DNA of 64,000 nt, from the NCBI GenBank assembly GCA_965248255.1, contig CBDFIW010000002.1, forward strand, positions 1,116,001 to 1,180,000, read 5' to 3'. Position numbers and translations under genes: made by a program. This stretch comes from JAKZVK01 sp965248255 (GTDB lineage: Bacteria; Acidobacteriota; Terriglobia; Bryobacterales; UBA6623). The notes beneath the pieces are model-generated. The model saw only the letters and a list, made by a program, of their open reading frames with translations. It did no database searches and had not been told where the DNA came from. Of the stretch, positions 18,401 to 27,325 are shown piece after piece. Position 1 is the stretch's first letter. Each line of letters starts with the position of its first letter.

Positions 18401-18650
18401 TCACCGAGACGTCGTAGAGGCCGCGGTTCAAACCCAGGACCTCGAAGATCCCCACTTCGTTCGTGGAGGTTGTGACGCTTTGACCGGTTTCGACGTTCGT
18501 GATCCCAACCTCGGCGCCAGGTATGACGGCGCCGGTCGTGTCAGTGGCTACGCCAAGAATGGACCCTTGTGTGCCAAGCTGTGCGGAAAGCTGGGAAACG
18601 CCCAGCAGAAACAGAACTCCAAAAAGCGTGACGGACAACCTATTCCTCAT
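15450..18650 (-). CDS. TonB-dependent receptor with carboxypeptidase-like N-domain
   Basis: A 1066-residue outer-membrane receptor of the acidobacterial Oar-like type. Signal peptide 1-23 (MRNRLSVTLFGVLFLLGVSQ then LSAQ). A carboxypeptidase-regulatory/Cna-B-like domain spans about 27-115 (GVATDTTGAVIPGAEVGI, NRGLYDVSVTLEGFK). A plug domain follows (ITDLPINGRNPAELVNLVPG), then a long beta-barrel. It ends FGLKFIY with the C-terminal aromatic expected for barrel insertion. The substrate is unknown; such receptors import oligosaccharides, peptides or siderophores. Energy may come from the TonB protein at 12600-13700. It is transcribed away from a ~490-bp gap that should hold its promoter. Confidence 0.92.
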   Translation of the reverse strand: MRNRLSVTLFGVLFLLGVSQLSAQLGTQGSILGVATDTTGAVIPGAEVGITNVETGQSVTTSTNEVGIFEVLGLNRGLYDVSVTLEGFKTWTIERAELLVGQRLRVSPVLEVGDVTEQITVESGGIELIQTEKSSVTGTVEARQITDLPINGRNPAELVNLVPGMRYSGRENTGERGNAAQGAGIPLENTEFLIDGLSANASMNERGITIPNVDTIAEFSVETSSFSAENGRNPIQMIMVIKSGTNDFHGAIWEFLRNESLDARNTFANSTPKFVQNQFGATGGGPVVRNRTHFFLSNEYTRRRREDLYNSATISPEFLQGDFSSLSKTINNPFTGDAFPNNQIPQSMFSGASQFFFNDFLLPNAPNNRFRHVEPRPDNFWEFLARVDHQVSDNHRIYGRWIASNHDLVDPQARPDITNTDKSDQDNIGLHYNWTVNPTTLLNLSMGYLRNINDFDGSHTGSDIGNLTEQAGIQGFQTEGRSEHVGLPSLSVIGYTGFASPRDGFHKTWGFDSRATLNLVRGRHTLNIGVHHNNRSTASQHDSCCARGNMRFNGQYTGDGFADYALGLVNRARRNFPIQSFGMSDSPYTAPFFNDSFKVNRKLTLNLGVRFDYWHAKAALRGNQATFDPRLGKAIAGEKPDGTVDLTAQPVAMALAAFTDGFWVSASEAGVPHGLFDPKGVISPRLGLAWRPKGDSNLVVRGGYGIFPFGIGNGNRAASAIIGPPYWNFESATFSRTSNTRWETAFPDDPSAFLAPTVVGPAWDIDIQTTHEWNMSVQTALPASSALTVSYVGNRVNNFWNNAGNFVNVPPPGQYDDLQGSAPFPFFSTGLRVYEGIGHTWYNGLHVKWERRFTNGFLFTMAYALGRHMEQAAREPHAPDSYNRGRNSNDRTHIFAFNTVYEIPIGRGRKILSDANPILNGILGGWQTTGIYRFWSGSPLSFGQPGATLGNGRSTRADVSGSAEASNPSTAAWFNKDAFSRPAPFTFGNSALGLLDGPGEHVLDFGLMKNFYIREGKYFQLRWEMFNAPNHVNFNNPVTNVGLSTTGVISSAKSARQMQFGLKFIY

Positions 18651-19142
18651 GGAACTCCCCCTGTTGCGGCCAGCAGCCCGAGAGTAGGCCCTGCCACGCT
18701 GAAACGTTTGCCCCTCACTCTGCTGAAACTCACAGAGTGCCGTCTTGAAGGCGTCCGTAAAGAGCCTTGAAGCGTCCCTTGCGGACCCTCCGTCGTGTGC
18801 TCAAGAACCTCGGACAGGTTTCACCTGGCTCTCGATCAAGATCTGCCTTTTCGGGCCGATCCATTGTATCCAAACGCCCATTATTCCTCTCCTCAAGAAC
18901 GGCTGTCAAGCCCACAACGGAAGAATGTGTGTGGCCCGCCACTCAGAGCCGCAGGCGTTAGCCTGCGTTGAGGACGTTCGATGCGTGCCATTGGCTGGTG
19001 CGCCACGGAGCAGATGGGTCGGCATGACCCGCGCCTGTCTCGGCCTGGGGGCCTCAGCGCAAGCTCGGGCTGGAGGCTCTAAGTTGCGGTTGGCGCCTTC
19101 AGGGCTCACATCAAGACCCGTACCAAGTAGTCGCAGAGGCCG
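18651..19142. other. 492-bp intergenic region without a supported gene
   Basis: Holds the leader of the receptor gene on the minus side and a hairpin CGCAGGC-GTTA-GCCTGCG at 18950-18967. Small open frames on either strand lack a ribosome site or recognisable similarity. I see no RNA gene. Confidence 0.5.
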
Positions 19143-20765
19143 CTAGCCGTTCTTCCAACCAGGCCCGCGTACAACGCGTCCGGGCTTTGCGCCCGTATGC
19201 TCCCCATCTTTCAGCACCGGCACGCCGTTGACGAGCACATGGAGGATGCCGGTGGAGTACTGGTGGGGCTGCTGATAGGTAGCGTGATCTTGGATGGTTT
19301 CGGGATTGAATACAACCACGTCGGCGAAGTAGCCCTCCTTCAACATTCCGCGCCGATCAAGCCTGAGGGTGTGGGCCGGCAGCGCCGTCATCTTGCGGAT
19401 GGCTTCTTCGATCGTCATCACCTTCTCTTCACGGACGTACTTCGCCAAGACGCGCGGGAAGCTGCCGTAGGCGCGCGGGTGGGTATGTGACTCGAGGAAG
19501 ATTCCCTCGGTCGCCATCGAGGGCGAGTCGGTACAAAAACTCATCCACGGCACGGGGATCTTCTTGCGTACGTTTTCCGCGTTCATCGAAAACGCAACGG
19601 ACATGACGCGGGTGTTGTCCCTTACGATCAGGTCCATGGCGGCCTCCTCGGGCGAGGTGCCCCACAGCTCGCCGATCTCGGCGACGGTCTTTCCATTCAG
19701 GTGCTTGAGTTCAGGGCTCTTCAGGCCGACCACCATGTAACCGGTGGGGCCGCCCACCGCCAGGTACAGGTTCTCCCATTCATCCGACGGCTCGAGCATC
19801 TTGCGGGCCACACGCTTGCGAGTGTCCGCATCTGTAAGTCGTTTCACGCGCTCTTCGTGACCGCCCTCTCCCACCCAGGGCGGCATGGCCGCCGTGAGCC
19901 CGCCCGAGCCTGCGTTGTAAGAGTAAACGTCGCCGGTGATCTCGAGCCCCTCGGCGCGGGCCTTGTCCACAAGCTCGATCGCCGGGTCGAGTAAGCGCAC
20001 GTTCTCCCGGCCGACGACACCGAAGTGATAGACCTCACCTCGAATTCCGGCTTCCCGGGAAATCGTGATCAGCTCTTCGATAGCGTCGAGGAAGCGCGCT
20101 CCCGTGAAGCGCAGGTGGGAGATGTAGAGGCCGTCGTACTCGCCCGCCGCCTCGGCCAGCGCGGTCAACTCCGCGGTATCGGCAAAGGGCCCCGGCACTT
20201 GCATCAGGGCCGAGGAGACTCCTACCGCACCTTCTTCCATGGCTTGCCGAACCAAGGCACACATGCGATCAAGTTCAGCGGGGCTCGGTGGCCGATTCTC
20301 CTGCCCCAGCTCGTGAACCCGCAGGGTCGTAGCGCCGACAAACGATGCGACGTTGGTCGAGACGCCGCGGCGTTCGAGGTACTCGAGGTACCCGGCCAAG
20401 GTGGTCCACTCGAAGTCGAATGGCAGCTCCCCTCCGCGGAAACTCAGATCTTCTCTGGATTGATCGTTCACCGGACCCATCGAGCGACCCTCGCCCATAA
20501 CTTCGAGCGTGATGCCCTGGCGGATATCGCTCTGCGAGCGGCCGTCGACGATGAGCGATTCCTGCGCGTGGCTCAAGATGTTGATGAACCCGGGAGCCAC
20601 GGCGAGCCCCTGGGCATCGATCTCGACCCCCGCTTGCGCCTCCGGCAGCGGTCCCACCGCGGCGATCCGGTCGTTCCGGAGAGCGACATCACCCTGAAAC
20701 GGCTCCGCACCGCCGCCGTCATAGATCGTGCCGTTGCGGATGACGATGTCGTATTCGATGGGCAT
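19143..20765 (-). CDS. N-acyl-D-amino-acid deacylase-like amidohydrolase
   Basis: A 540-residue member of the amidohydrolase 3/D-aminoacylase group, which removes N-acyl groups from D-amino acids or related amides. N-terminal beta-sandwich: YDIVIRNGTIYDGGG, then DIRQGITLEVMGEGRSMGP. Later HLRFTGARFLDAI, EVYHFGVVGREN, GDVYSYNAGSGGL and SFCTDSPSMATEG (metal-site Asp region). The C-terminal part, RRGMLKEGYFADVVVFNPE, is typical. The first metal motif HxH after PGF is not canonical: PGFINILSHAQES has one His only. ATG 20765 is chosen because it starts the conserved domain and follows GGAC-rich leader sequence; an upstream in-frame ATG at 20852 gives no conserved residues. Divergent from the cytochrome gene at 20956. 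Confidence 0.85.
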   Translation of the reverse strand: MPIEYDIVIRNGTIYDGGGAEPFQGDVALRNDRIAAVGPLPEAQAGVEIDAQGLAVAPGFINILSHAQESLIVDGRSQSDIRQGITLEVMGEGRSMGPVNDQSREDLSFRGGELPFDFEWTTLAGYLEYLERRGVSTNVASFVGATTLRVHELGQENRPPSPAELDRMCALVRQAMEEGAVGVSSALMQVPGPFADTAELTALAEAAGEYDGLYISHLRFTGARFLDAIEELITISREAGIRGEVYHFGVVGRENVRLLDPAIELVDKARAEGLEITGDVYSYNAGSGGLTAAMPPWVGEGGHEERVKRLTDADTRKRVARKMLEPSDEWENLYLAVGGPTGYMVVGLKSPELKHLNGKTVAEIGELWGTSPEEAAMDLIVRDNTRVMSVAFSMNAENVRKKIPVPWMSFCTDSPSMATEGIFLESHTHPRAYGSFPRVLAKYVREEKVMTIEEAIRKMTALPAHTLRLDRRGMLKEGYFADVVVFNPETIQDHATYQQPHQYSTGILHVLVNGVPVLKDGEHTGAKPGRVVRGPGWKNG

Positions 20766-20955
20766 GGTGAGTGGTCCGGAAGGGAATGTGACTCCACAGT
20801 GTAGCGGCCTGGATCGGCTGTGTGGCGTCGTGGCCGCCCCTAGGCAGGCCACAGTGATTCCAACGGGGTCGATTGTCCATTGTCATGCAGGCATCCTGTG
20901 TTGACACAAGTGACCCTCACTCGTATTGTTGTAGTAACGTCAGGTAGGGGAAGTC

Positions 20956-23900
20956 GTGATGTCGAAACAATGTGTACGGAGAAACCTGGGTTTGGCTTTG
21001 CTTGCCGCGGCTATAGCCGCGGGAGTCTTCGTTGCTCCCCAGACGGGGCCGGCCCAGTCCGCACCCGCTATTTCCTCCGAGCAGGCCGGCCGAAGGCTGT
21101 TCACCAATCACATCCAGCCGCTGTTTGAAAAGCACTGCCTCGCTTGCCACAAGCCGGACGCCAAGCAGGGCGGGCTCGAGATGACCAGCCGCGAAGCGCT
21201 GCTCCAAGGCGGCGGCCGGGGTCCGGCCCTCGTCCCGGGCGATTCACGAGCGAGCTTGCTCTACAAGGTGATCGCGCATCATGCCGAGCCCCGGATGCCG
21301 TTCCAGGCCGAGAAGCTCTCCGATGAAGCGACAGGGCTCATCGGCTTGTGGATCGACCTCGGCGCACCTTACGTTGAGGCTGTTGCCGCGGCCGCCGGTC
21401 CCGACGACCCGGCCGGCAACGTGCTTTTCGAGGACGTGCGCCCCATCCTCGAATCAAGATGCCTCGTCTGCCATGGCGGCAAGTTCAAGCAAGCCGGCCT
21501 CGATATTTCCACCCGCGAGAAACTGCTCCGCGGCAGCGACGAGCACAAAGATGTCGTCGTTACCGGAGACGCCGCCGCCAGCCTGCTGGTCAAGAAAATC
21601 CGTCACCAGCACGAGCCGGGCATGCCGTATCAGAGCGACAAGCTGTCCGACGAGGCCATCGCCAAGATCGAGTCCTGGATCAACTCCCAAGCGCCCTATG
21701 CCCAGGCTCTCGAAATGCCCACGGACGCACCACAGCAGGCTTTCTCCCACGGGAGCGACCACTGGGCGTACCAGAGGCCAGTAAAGGTGCCCGTCCCGAA
21801 GGTACGTAATCAAGAGTGGGTTGGCAATCCCATCGACGCCTTCATCGCCGCCGAGCACGAGAAGCGCGGCCTGGAACCTTTGCCCGAAGCCGGTAGGCGC
21901 ACCTTGGTCCGCCGCCTCTACCTCGACTTGGTAGGCGTGCCCCCGACACCCGAACAGGTCCGCTCCTTCCTGAACGACCCTGCCGACAACTCTTACGAGA
22001 AGGTCGTCGACCAGCTCCTCGAAAGCCCCCAATACGGCGAGCGTTGGGGCCGCCACTGGATGGACATCTGGCGCTACAGCGACTGGTACGGACGCCGCTC
22101 CGCCGGCGATGTGCGAAACGGCCAGCCGTTTGTCTGGCACTGGCGCGACTGGATCATCGAGTCGCTGAACAAAGACAAGCCCTACGACCGCATGATCCAC
22201 GAGATGCTGGCAGCCGACGAGATCGCACCCACCGACACCGACGCCCTGCGGGCTACCGGTTATCTCGTTCGCAACTGGTTCATCTTCAATCGCAATGTCT
22301 GGGTGCGCGACACGGTCGAGTACACCGCCGCGGGCTTCCTCGGCGTCACGATGAAGTGCGCCCGCTGCCACGATCACAAGTTCGACCCGATCGCCCAGGA
22401 GGAGTACTACAAGCTGCGCGCTTTCTTCGAGCCCCACGATGTCCGTACCGACCGCATCCCAGGCGAGCCGAATCTCGAGAAAGACGGCCTGCCGCGGACT
22501 TACGACGCGGAGCCGCGTGAAGCACGGACCGAGGTGCCTTTCAAACCCGGCATCTTCGAGAAGACGTACCGCTTCATCGGCGGCAACGAGAACAATCCCG
22601 ACAAAGAGAACCCTCTCGACCCGGGCGTGCCCGAGATTCTCGCCAGTGCCTCGAATCCGATCGAGATCCAACCGGTCGATCTACCCATCGAGTCGTACTA
22701 TCCCGACCTGCGGCCGGCGATCCATGACGATCTTTTGTCGGAAGCGCAGCAGGAAATCGACCGTGCCGAAGCCGCGCTCGACAAAGCGAATCGTGACTTG
22801 CGGCAAGCCGAGACCCAGCTATCACAGGCAGAAAGCGAAGCCGCCGTCATTCCCGAAGCCGAGAAAGTCGACTTCGAAAAGGACCTCAAGCCGATCTTCT
22901 CCACCCACTGCACGTCATGTCACAGTAGCCGAGTTGCCAAGAGCGGCCTGAACCTCACTTCGGCGGACACGATCTCGCAGGGTGGGTCTGTTAGTGGTCC
23001 GGTTGTCATCCCCGGGAAGAGCGCCGAAAGCCCACTCATCAAGTTCATGACGGGCGAGGCCCAGCCGCGCATGCCCTATCGGCAGTCGCCGCTTGAGGAG
23101 GCCAAGATCGCAACCATCTCCAAGTGGATCGACCAGATGCCGCGCGAGGATCCTGAGATTACCTTGCACCGTGCCAAGGATGCGGTCGCAGTTGCCGAGA
23201 AGAAGCTCGACTGGGCCCGTGCCAACTTGCCCGCGGTCGAAGCCCGTATCGCCGCTGAGAAAGCGAAACACGCCAAACTGGCTGACACCAACGTCGACGA
23301 GCTCGCCAAAAGAGCGCTCGACGCCGAACGGTATGCCCATCTGCTGCGCGGACAGATGGAACTCGTCGATGCGCAGCAACGTTTGGACGATGCGCTGCAC
23401 TCCGCCAAGCCCACCGACGACGATGCCCGCGCCGTCCGCGAGAAGAAAGTTGCCGCCGCCACCAAGCGCCTCCAACAGGCGCAGGACGCTCTCGGCAAAG
23501 CAGCTAAGGAGCACACGCCGCTTGGCAAGATTTATCCTACAAAGAGTACCGGCCGCCGGACAGCGTTAGCGAAATGGATCACGAATCGGGATAACCCCCT
23601 CACCGCGCGCGTCGCGGTCAACCACATCTGGATGCGCCACTTCGGCGAGCCGCTCGTGCCGAGCGTATCGAACTTCGGCCTCAACGGTAAGCCCCCGACC
23701 CATCCCGAGTTGCTCGACTGGCTCGCCGTCGAGTTCATGGAGAGCGGCTGGAGCATGAAGAAGCTGCACAAGCTCATGCTCACCAGCAACACCTACCGCA
23801 TGCAGTCCAGTGTGCGCGACGCCAGCCATCCGAACCGATCGGTCGACGCCGACAATCACTGGTACTGGCGCATGAACCCTCGCCGCATGGAAGCCGAAAT

Positions 23901-24435
23901 CGTCCGCGACAGCGTCCTGCACGTGGCCGGTGAACTCGACACGACCATGGGCGGCCCCGAACTTGACGAAGCCATGGGTGAAATCTCACGCCGCCGCAGC
24001 CTCTATTTCACGCACACGCCGAACTCGCAGATGCAGTTTCTCACGCTTTTCGACGGCGGCAACGCAACCGAGTGCTACGAGCGCTACGAAAGCATCATCC
24101 CGCAGCAGGCCCTCGCCCTGTCCAACAGCAAGCTCAGCCTGTCGATGGCACGCTTGCTAACGGGGAAACTCCAGAAGGGCGCGGCAGGCGACGCCAAGTT
24201 TATCACGGCCGCGTTTGAAACTGTTCTGGGCCGCCCGCCGGCGGACGCCGAGCGGACGGAAATCGACAAATTTCTCAAGGGCCAAACCGCTTTGTTGCAC
24301 GACCCGGCGAGACTCACCCGTTTCCGTGCAGGCGAAGAAAGCGACGTACCCCCGTCCGCGGACCCGGCAGCGCGCGCCCGCGAAAACCTGGTTCACGTTT
24401 TATTCAATCGCAACGAATTTGTAGTGATACGATAG
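20956..24435 (+). CDS. DUF1549/DUF1553 protein with three PSCyt1 domains
   Basis: An 1159-residue secreted protein of the planctomycete-type cytochrome family. Signal peptide ~1-35. Three PSCyt1 haem-c modules carry CLACH (61-65), CLVCH (169-173) and CTSCH (652-656), each followed by a K/Q-x-x-G-L motif. DUF1549 lies between the second and third modules and contains CARCHDHKFDPI (468-472). DUF1553 occupies the C-terminal third (NPLTARVAVNHIWMRHFGEP, LMLTSNTYRMQS, ECYERYESIIPQQAL). Charged helical, probably coiled-coil stretches flank the third module (about 595-635 and 715-845). The function of this family is not established; it is regularly paired with DUF1501, as here. The start is GTG 20956 or ATG 20959 after AGGGGAAG. 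Confidence 0.9.
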   Translation: MMSKQCVRRNLGLALLAAAIAAGVFVAPQTGPAQSAPAISSEQAGRRLFTNHIQPLFEKHCLACHKPDAKQGGLEMTSREALLQGGGRGPALVPGDSRASLLYKVIAHHAEPRMPFQAEKLSDEATGLIGLWIDLGAPYVEAVAAAAGPDDPAGNVLFEDVRPILESRCLVCHGGKFKQAGLDISTREKLLRGSDEHKDVVVTGDAAASLLVKKIRHQHEPGMPYQSDKLSDEAIAKIESWINSQAPYAQALEMPTDAPQQAFSHGSDHWAYQRPVKVPVPKVRNQEWVGNPIDAFIAAEHEKRGLEPLPEAGRRTLVRRLYLDLVGVPPTPEQVRSFLNDPADNSYEKVVDQLLESPQYGERWGRHWMDIWRYSDWYGRRSAGDVRNGQPFVWHWRDWIIESLNKDKPYDRMIHEMLAADEIAPTDTDALRATGYLVRNWFIFNRNVWVRDTVEYTAAGFLGVTMKCARCHDHKFDPIAQEEYYKLRAFFEPHDVRTDRIPGEPNLEKDGLPRTYDAEPREARTEVPFKPGIFEKTYRFIGGNENNPDKENPLDPGVPEILASASNPIEIQPVDLPIESYYPDLRPAIHDDLLSEAQQEIDRAEAALDKANRDLRQAETQLSQAESEAAVIPEAEKVDFEKDLKPIFSTHCTSCHSSRVAKSGLNLTSADTISQGGSVSGPVVIPGKSAESPLIKFMTGEAQPRMPYRQSPLEEAKIATISKWIDQMPREDPEITLHRAKDAVAVAEKKLDWARANLPAVEARIAAEKAKHAKLADTNVDELAKRALDAERYAHLLRGQMELVDAQQRLDDALHSAKPTDDDARAVREKKVAAATKRLQQAQDALGKAAKEHTPLGKIYPTKSTGRRTALAKWITNRDNPLTARVAVNHIWMRHFGEPLVPSVSNFGLNGKPPTHPELLDWLAVEFMESGWSMKKLHKLMLTSNTYRMQSSVRDASHPNRSVDADNHWYWRMNPRRMEAEIVRDSVLHVAGELDTTMGGPELDEAMGEISRRRSLYFTHTPNSQMQFLTLFDGGNATECYERYESIIPQQALALSNSKLSLSMARLLTGKLQKGAAGDAKFITAAFETVLGRPPADAERTEIDKFLKGQTALLHDPARLTRFRAGEESDVPPSADPAARARENLVHVLFNRNEFVVIR

Positions 24436-24440
24436 GAGCG

Positions 24441-24468
24441 ATGTAGGGGCACGGCATGCCGTGCCCGC
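24441..24468. repeat. Palindromic repeat, family 1, after the cytochrome gene
   Basis: Inverted counterpart of 3940-3967: ATGTAG, then the perfect palindrome GGGCACGGCATGCCGTGCCC, then GC. It lies 6 bp after the stop of the upstream gene and about 100 bp before the next start. Confidence 0.75.
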
Positions 24469-24563
24469 AGGTAGCGACAAGTTACTCCTGGCTGTCGGGG
24501 GCGGCCCGCAGGGACGCCCCACCGCCCATCACCCATCGACCCAATCCGTCGAACGGAGCAATC

Positions 24564-26069
24564 ATGAAACCCTTACCCATCTCCGCCGCATGCTCCTGCC
24601 ACCGCCTCCCCCGCAGGGCCTTCCTCGCCGACCTCGGCATGGGTTTCACCGGCCTGGCCCTCGGCGCTATGCTCCACGGCGACGGCATCGCCCGCGCCGC
24701 CGCCACCCACGAGGCCGCCACTTGGACGCCCCCCACGGGCCTGCCGCACTTCGCCCCCAAGGCCAAGAGCGTCATCTGGCTGTTCATGCAGGGCGGCACG
24801 AGCCACCTCGAGAGCTTCGACCCCAAGCCCGAGCTGAACAAATACGCCGGTAAGACCATCTCCGACACGCCGCACGCCCACATCCTCGAATCGAACCGGC
24901 TCAAGGACAACGTGGTCGAGTTCACCGCCGCCACCCGCAAGTTGATGAAGACCGTCTTCCCCACGCAGATCGGCTTCACCAAGCGCGGCCAGAGCGGCAT
25001 CGAAGTTAGCGACTGGTGGCCACACCTCGGCGGCGTCATCGACGACATCGCCGTCATCCGCTCGATGTGGACCACCGACAACGACCACGCGGCCCAGCTT
25101 CAGTTCCACACCGGCCGTCACATTTTTCAGGGCTACTTCCCCTCGATCGGCTCCTGGGTCCACTATGGCCTGGGTACGCTCAACCAGAACATGCCGCAAT
25201 TCGTCGTCCTCGGCGGAGGCGTGCCACCGCAACTCGGTGGACCCGCGGCCGTCGGCGGCGACTACCTCGGCCCCGAGCACAACGGCGTCAACCTCAACGT
25301 CGACCCCGACGACCCGCTGCCGTTCGCTCGTCCCGGTGACATGTACCGCGAAGAGCAGGCGGGTGAGTTCGAGCTGCTGCAAAAGCTCAACCGCATGGAG
25401 GGCGTCCAATACCCCGACGATCCGGCGCTCAAAGCCCGCATCAAGTCCTATGAGATGGCGTTCCGCATGCAGACGTCCGTCCCCGAGCTGTTCCAGTTCC
25501 AGGACGAATCGGCGGCCACGCGCAAGCTTTACGGCATCGGCGAGAAGCCGACCGACTATTGGGGCCAGATTCTCCTTACATCACGCCGGCTGGTCCAACG
25601 CGGCGTGCGTTTCGTGCAGTGTTTCCACGGCTATCACGACTCCGGCGGCGGCGGTTGGGACGCCCACCAGGACCTCAAGGGCAACCACAGCAAACTCTGC
25701 GCCGAAGCCGACCTGCCCATCGCCGGCCTGTTAAGGGACCTCAAGTCCCATGGCCTGCTCGACGAGACACTGGTCGTCTGGGGCACCGAGTTCGGCCGCA
25801 CGCCCGGCGTCGAAGGCGACCGCGGCGGACGCGACCACCACCCCTTCGGCTTCTCCTGCTGGATGGCGGGCGGCGGCATCAAAGGCGGAGTCGTCCACGG
25901 CGCCACCGACGAGCTAGGCTTCCACGCCGCCGAAGACCGTCACTACGTCACCGACATCCACGCCACGGCGTTGCATCAACTCGGCCTCGACCCCAAGAAA
26001 CTCGACGTCCCCGGCCACAAACGCCTCGAAATCGACTACGGCAAACCGATTCAAGACATCATCGCGTAG
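24564..26069 (+). CDS. DUF1501 protein, Tat-exported
   Basis: A 501-residue sulfatase/alkaline-phosphatase-fold protein of the DUF1501 family. The N-terminus has a twin-arginine signal (LPRRAFLADLGMGFTGLALG). Family blocks: KSVIWLFMQGGTSHLESFDPKPEL, HAAQLQFHTGRH, WVHYGLGTLNQNMPQFVVL, GWDAHQDLKGNHSKLC, and VVWGTEFGRTPGVEGDRGGRDHH near the C-terminus (metal-type His/Asp cluster). ATG 24564 has GGAG 5 nt upstream. Its DUF1549/DUF1553 partner ends 128 bp upstream on the same strand, with a palindromic repeat between, so the two are probably co-expressed. Likely periplasmic or surface; the substrate is unknown. Confidence 0.9.
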   Translation: MKPLPISAACSCHRLPRRAFLADLGMGFTGLALGAMLHGDGIARAAATHEAATWTPPTGLPHFAPKAKSVIWLFMQGGTSHLESFDPKPELNKYAGKTISDTPHAHILESNRLKDNVVEFTAATRKLMKTVFPTQIGFTKRGQSGIEVSDWWPHLGGVIDDIAVIRSMWTTDNDHAAQLQFHTGRHIFQGYFPSIGSWVHYGLGTLNQNMPQFVVLGGGVPPQLGGPAAVGGDYLGPEHNGVNLNVDPDDPLPFARPGDMYREEQAGEFELLQKLNRMEGVQYPDDPALKARIKSYEMAFRMQTSVPELFQFQDESAATRKLYGIGEKPTDYWGQILLTSRRLVQRGVRFVQCFHGYHDSGGGGWDAHQDLKGNHSKLCAEADLPIAGLLRDLKSHGLLDETLVVWGTEFGRTPGVEGDRGGRDHHPFGFSCWMAGGGIKGGVVHGATDELGFHAAEDRHYVTDIHATALHQLGLDPKKLDVPGHKRLEIDYGKPIQDIIA

Positions 26070-26125
26070 TTGCCTGACGCTCCGGATCTGGCGCGGCAGA
26101 TGTGCGACTGCGTTCACGAAAACCG

Positions 26126-27031
26126 ATGAGCCTAACGAGACGGCGGTTTCAGGGGCAATTTGTGAGAACAACCCTGGCGGGGGCCTCGGTGGCCGCGCTG
26201 GGCTGCAGCCGGCCGTCATCGGAAGACCGGACCACCCAAGACCAGCCTTCCATGCCCGACCAGCACGCCTGCAACTTCCAGGCCTCCTACATGACCTGGG
26301 ACCTACCGCCGCGTCCCGACCCGCGCCCTTACGCGCGCCACAACATCCCGCTAGGCAACAAGGCGCGCATTCAGATCGAAGCGCTTATCGACGTAATTGA
26401 CGAGGAGACAGGCGGAGCGGAGCAGTTCGTATTGATCGCGCCGTGCCGCACTGAGTGGGTCTACGCGGAGACGGGTTTGTTCCAGATCCCGAGTCGCGAG
26501 TACCGCAACATCTACTCGCTGACGGAAGAGCGCAGCATGGGGCGAGCCATAACCGATCAAGGCGAGCGGACCCAAGGCGGTCCTGTGGCAGACCACTTCC
26601 GGTCGATCGAGATCGATATAGTTCGCTTCCCGTCGTCCCGGGCCCTCGACTCCCCGGCTGCGGTCAATGCAGCTACGGAGAACAGCGTCCCCCTCACAGG
26701 CCGCACCGAGATTCGTCGGCCTGACAGCGGAAAGCGCTACATCCTCGAATACCCGATCAAGACGATGAACTTTCGCCCCGAGAACGGGTCGTTTCAAGTG
26801 GACACGGGGCCGCTGCTTGTACCGGACTTCGACAGCGACGAATCGAAATCAATCGACCGGCTGGAGATGGCTCACATCGCCTACAACCGATTAGACCGTG
26901 CCGAATTCATCTTGCGGCGGCCGACGCCGATCATCGATGACGCAGGCCGCGAAGTTGCTCGGGTTCTGCACTACTCCGAGGTTCGCGAATATCCTGCGAC
27001 CACGACGCTGCTTACCGGGCAGTCGAGCTGA
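26126..27031 (+). CDS. Tat-type lipoprotein of unknown function
   Basis: A 301-residue protein that I do not recognise. ATG 26126 gives MSLTRRRFQGQFVRTTLAG, then ASVAALGC: a twin-arginine signal with a lipobox Cys, so it is probably a Tat-exported lipoprotein. The mature part is rich in Arg, Asp and Pro with no repeats. Conserved-looking blocks include NIPLGNKARIQIEALIDV, FVLIAPCRTEWVYAETGLFQ and GRTEIRRPDSGKRYILEYP, which suggests a beta-rich fold. It starts 56 bp after the DUF1501 gene and may be the third gene of that unit. Confidence 0.6.
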   Translation: MSLTRRRFQGQFVRTTLAGASVAALGCSRPSSEDRTTQDQPSMPDQHACNFQASYMTWDLPPRPDPRPYARHNIPLGNKARIQIEALIDVIDEETGGAEQFVLIAPCRTEWVYAETGLFQIPSREYRNIYSLTEERSMGRAITDQGERTQGGPVADHFRSIEIDIVRFPSSRALDSPAAVNAATENSVPLTGRTEIRRPDSGKRYILEYPIKTMNFRPENGSFQVDTGPLLVPDFDSDESKSIDRLEMAHIAYNRLDRAEFILRRPTPIIDDAGREVARVLHYSEVREYPATTTLLTGQSS

Positions 27032-27325
27032 GCACCCTGAGTTCGTGGCCTGAAGTTAGCGAGTCCGGCGGCGCGATCTCAAGCCGAGTTCCTCGTGGCC
27101 GCCACCTGGTCGCTAAGTGAGGTTCCGCGATTCTGCCAGTTCGCAGTATGGCCCAACTCCGGTGCTATTAGGCGCTCGCGAGAGTGGTCCCAGAAGGGTT
27201 CGTTTGGGAGTCGTTCGCCGGGGCAGCACGAGTGGTGCGAGCCGTCGCCGATCCCAGTGGCTCAACCGAACAACCAGACCGATCCCACCGACATCGAGAG
27301 CTTTTCTTGGCACCCTTTGCGGTTC

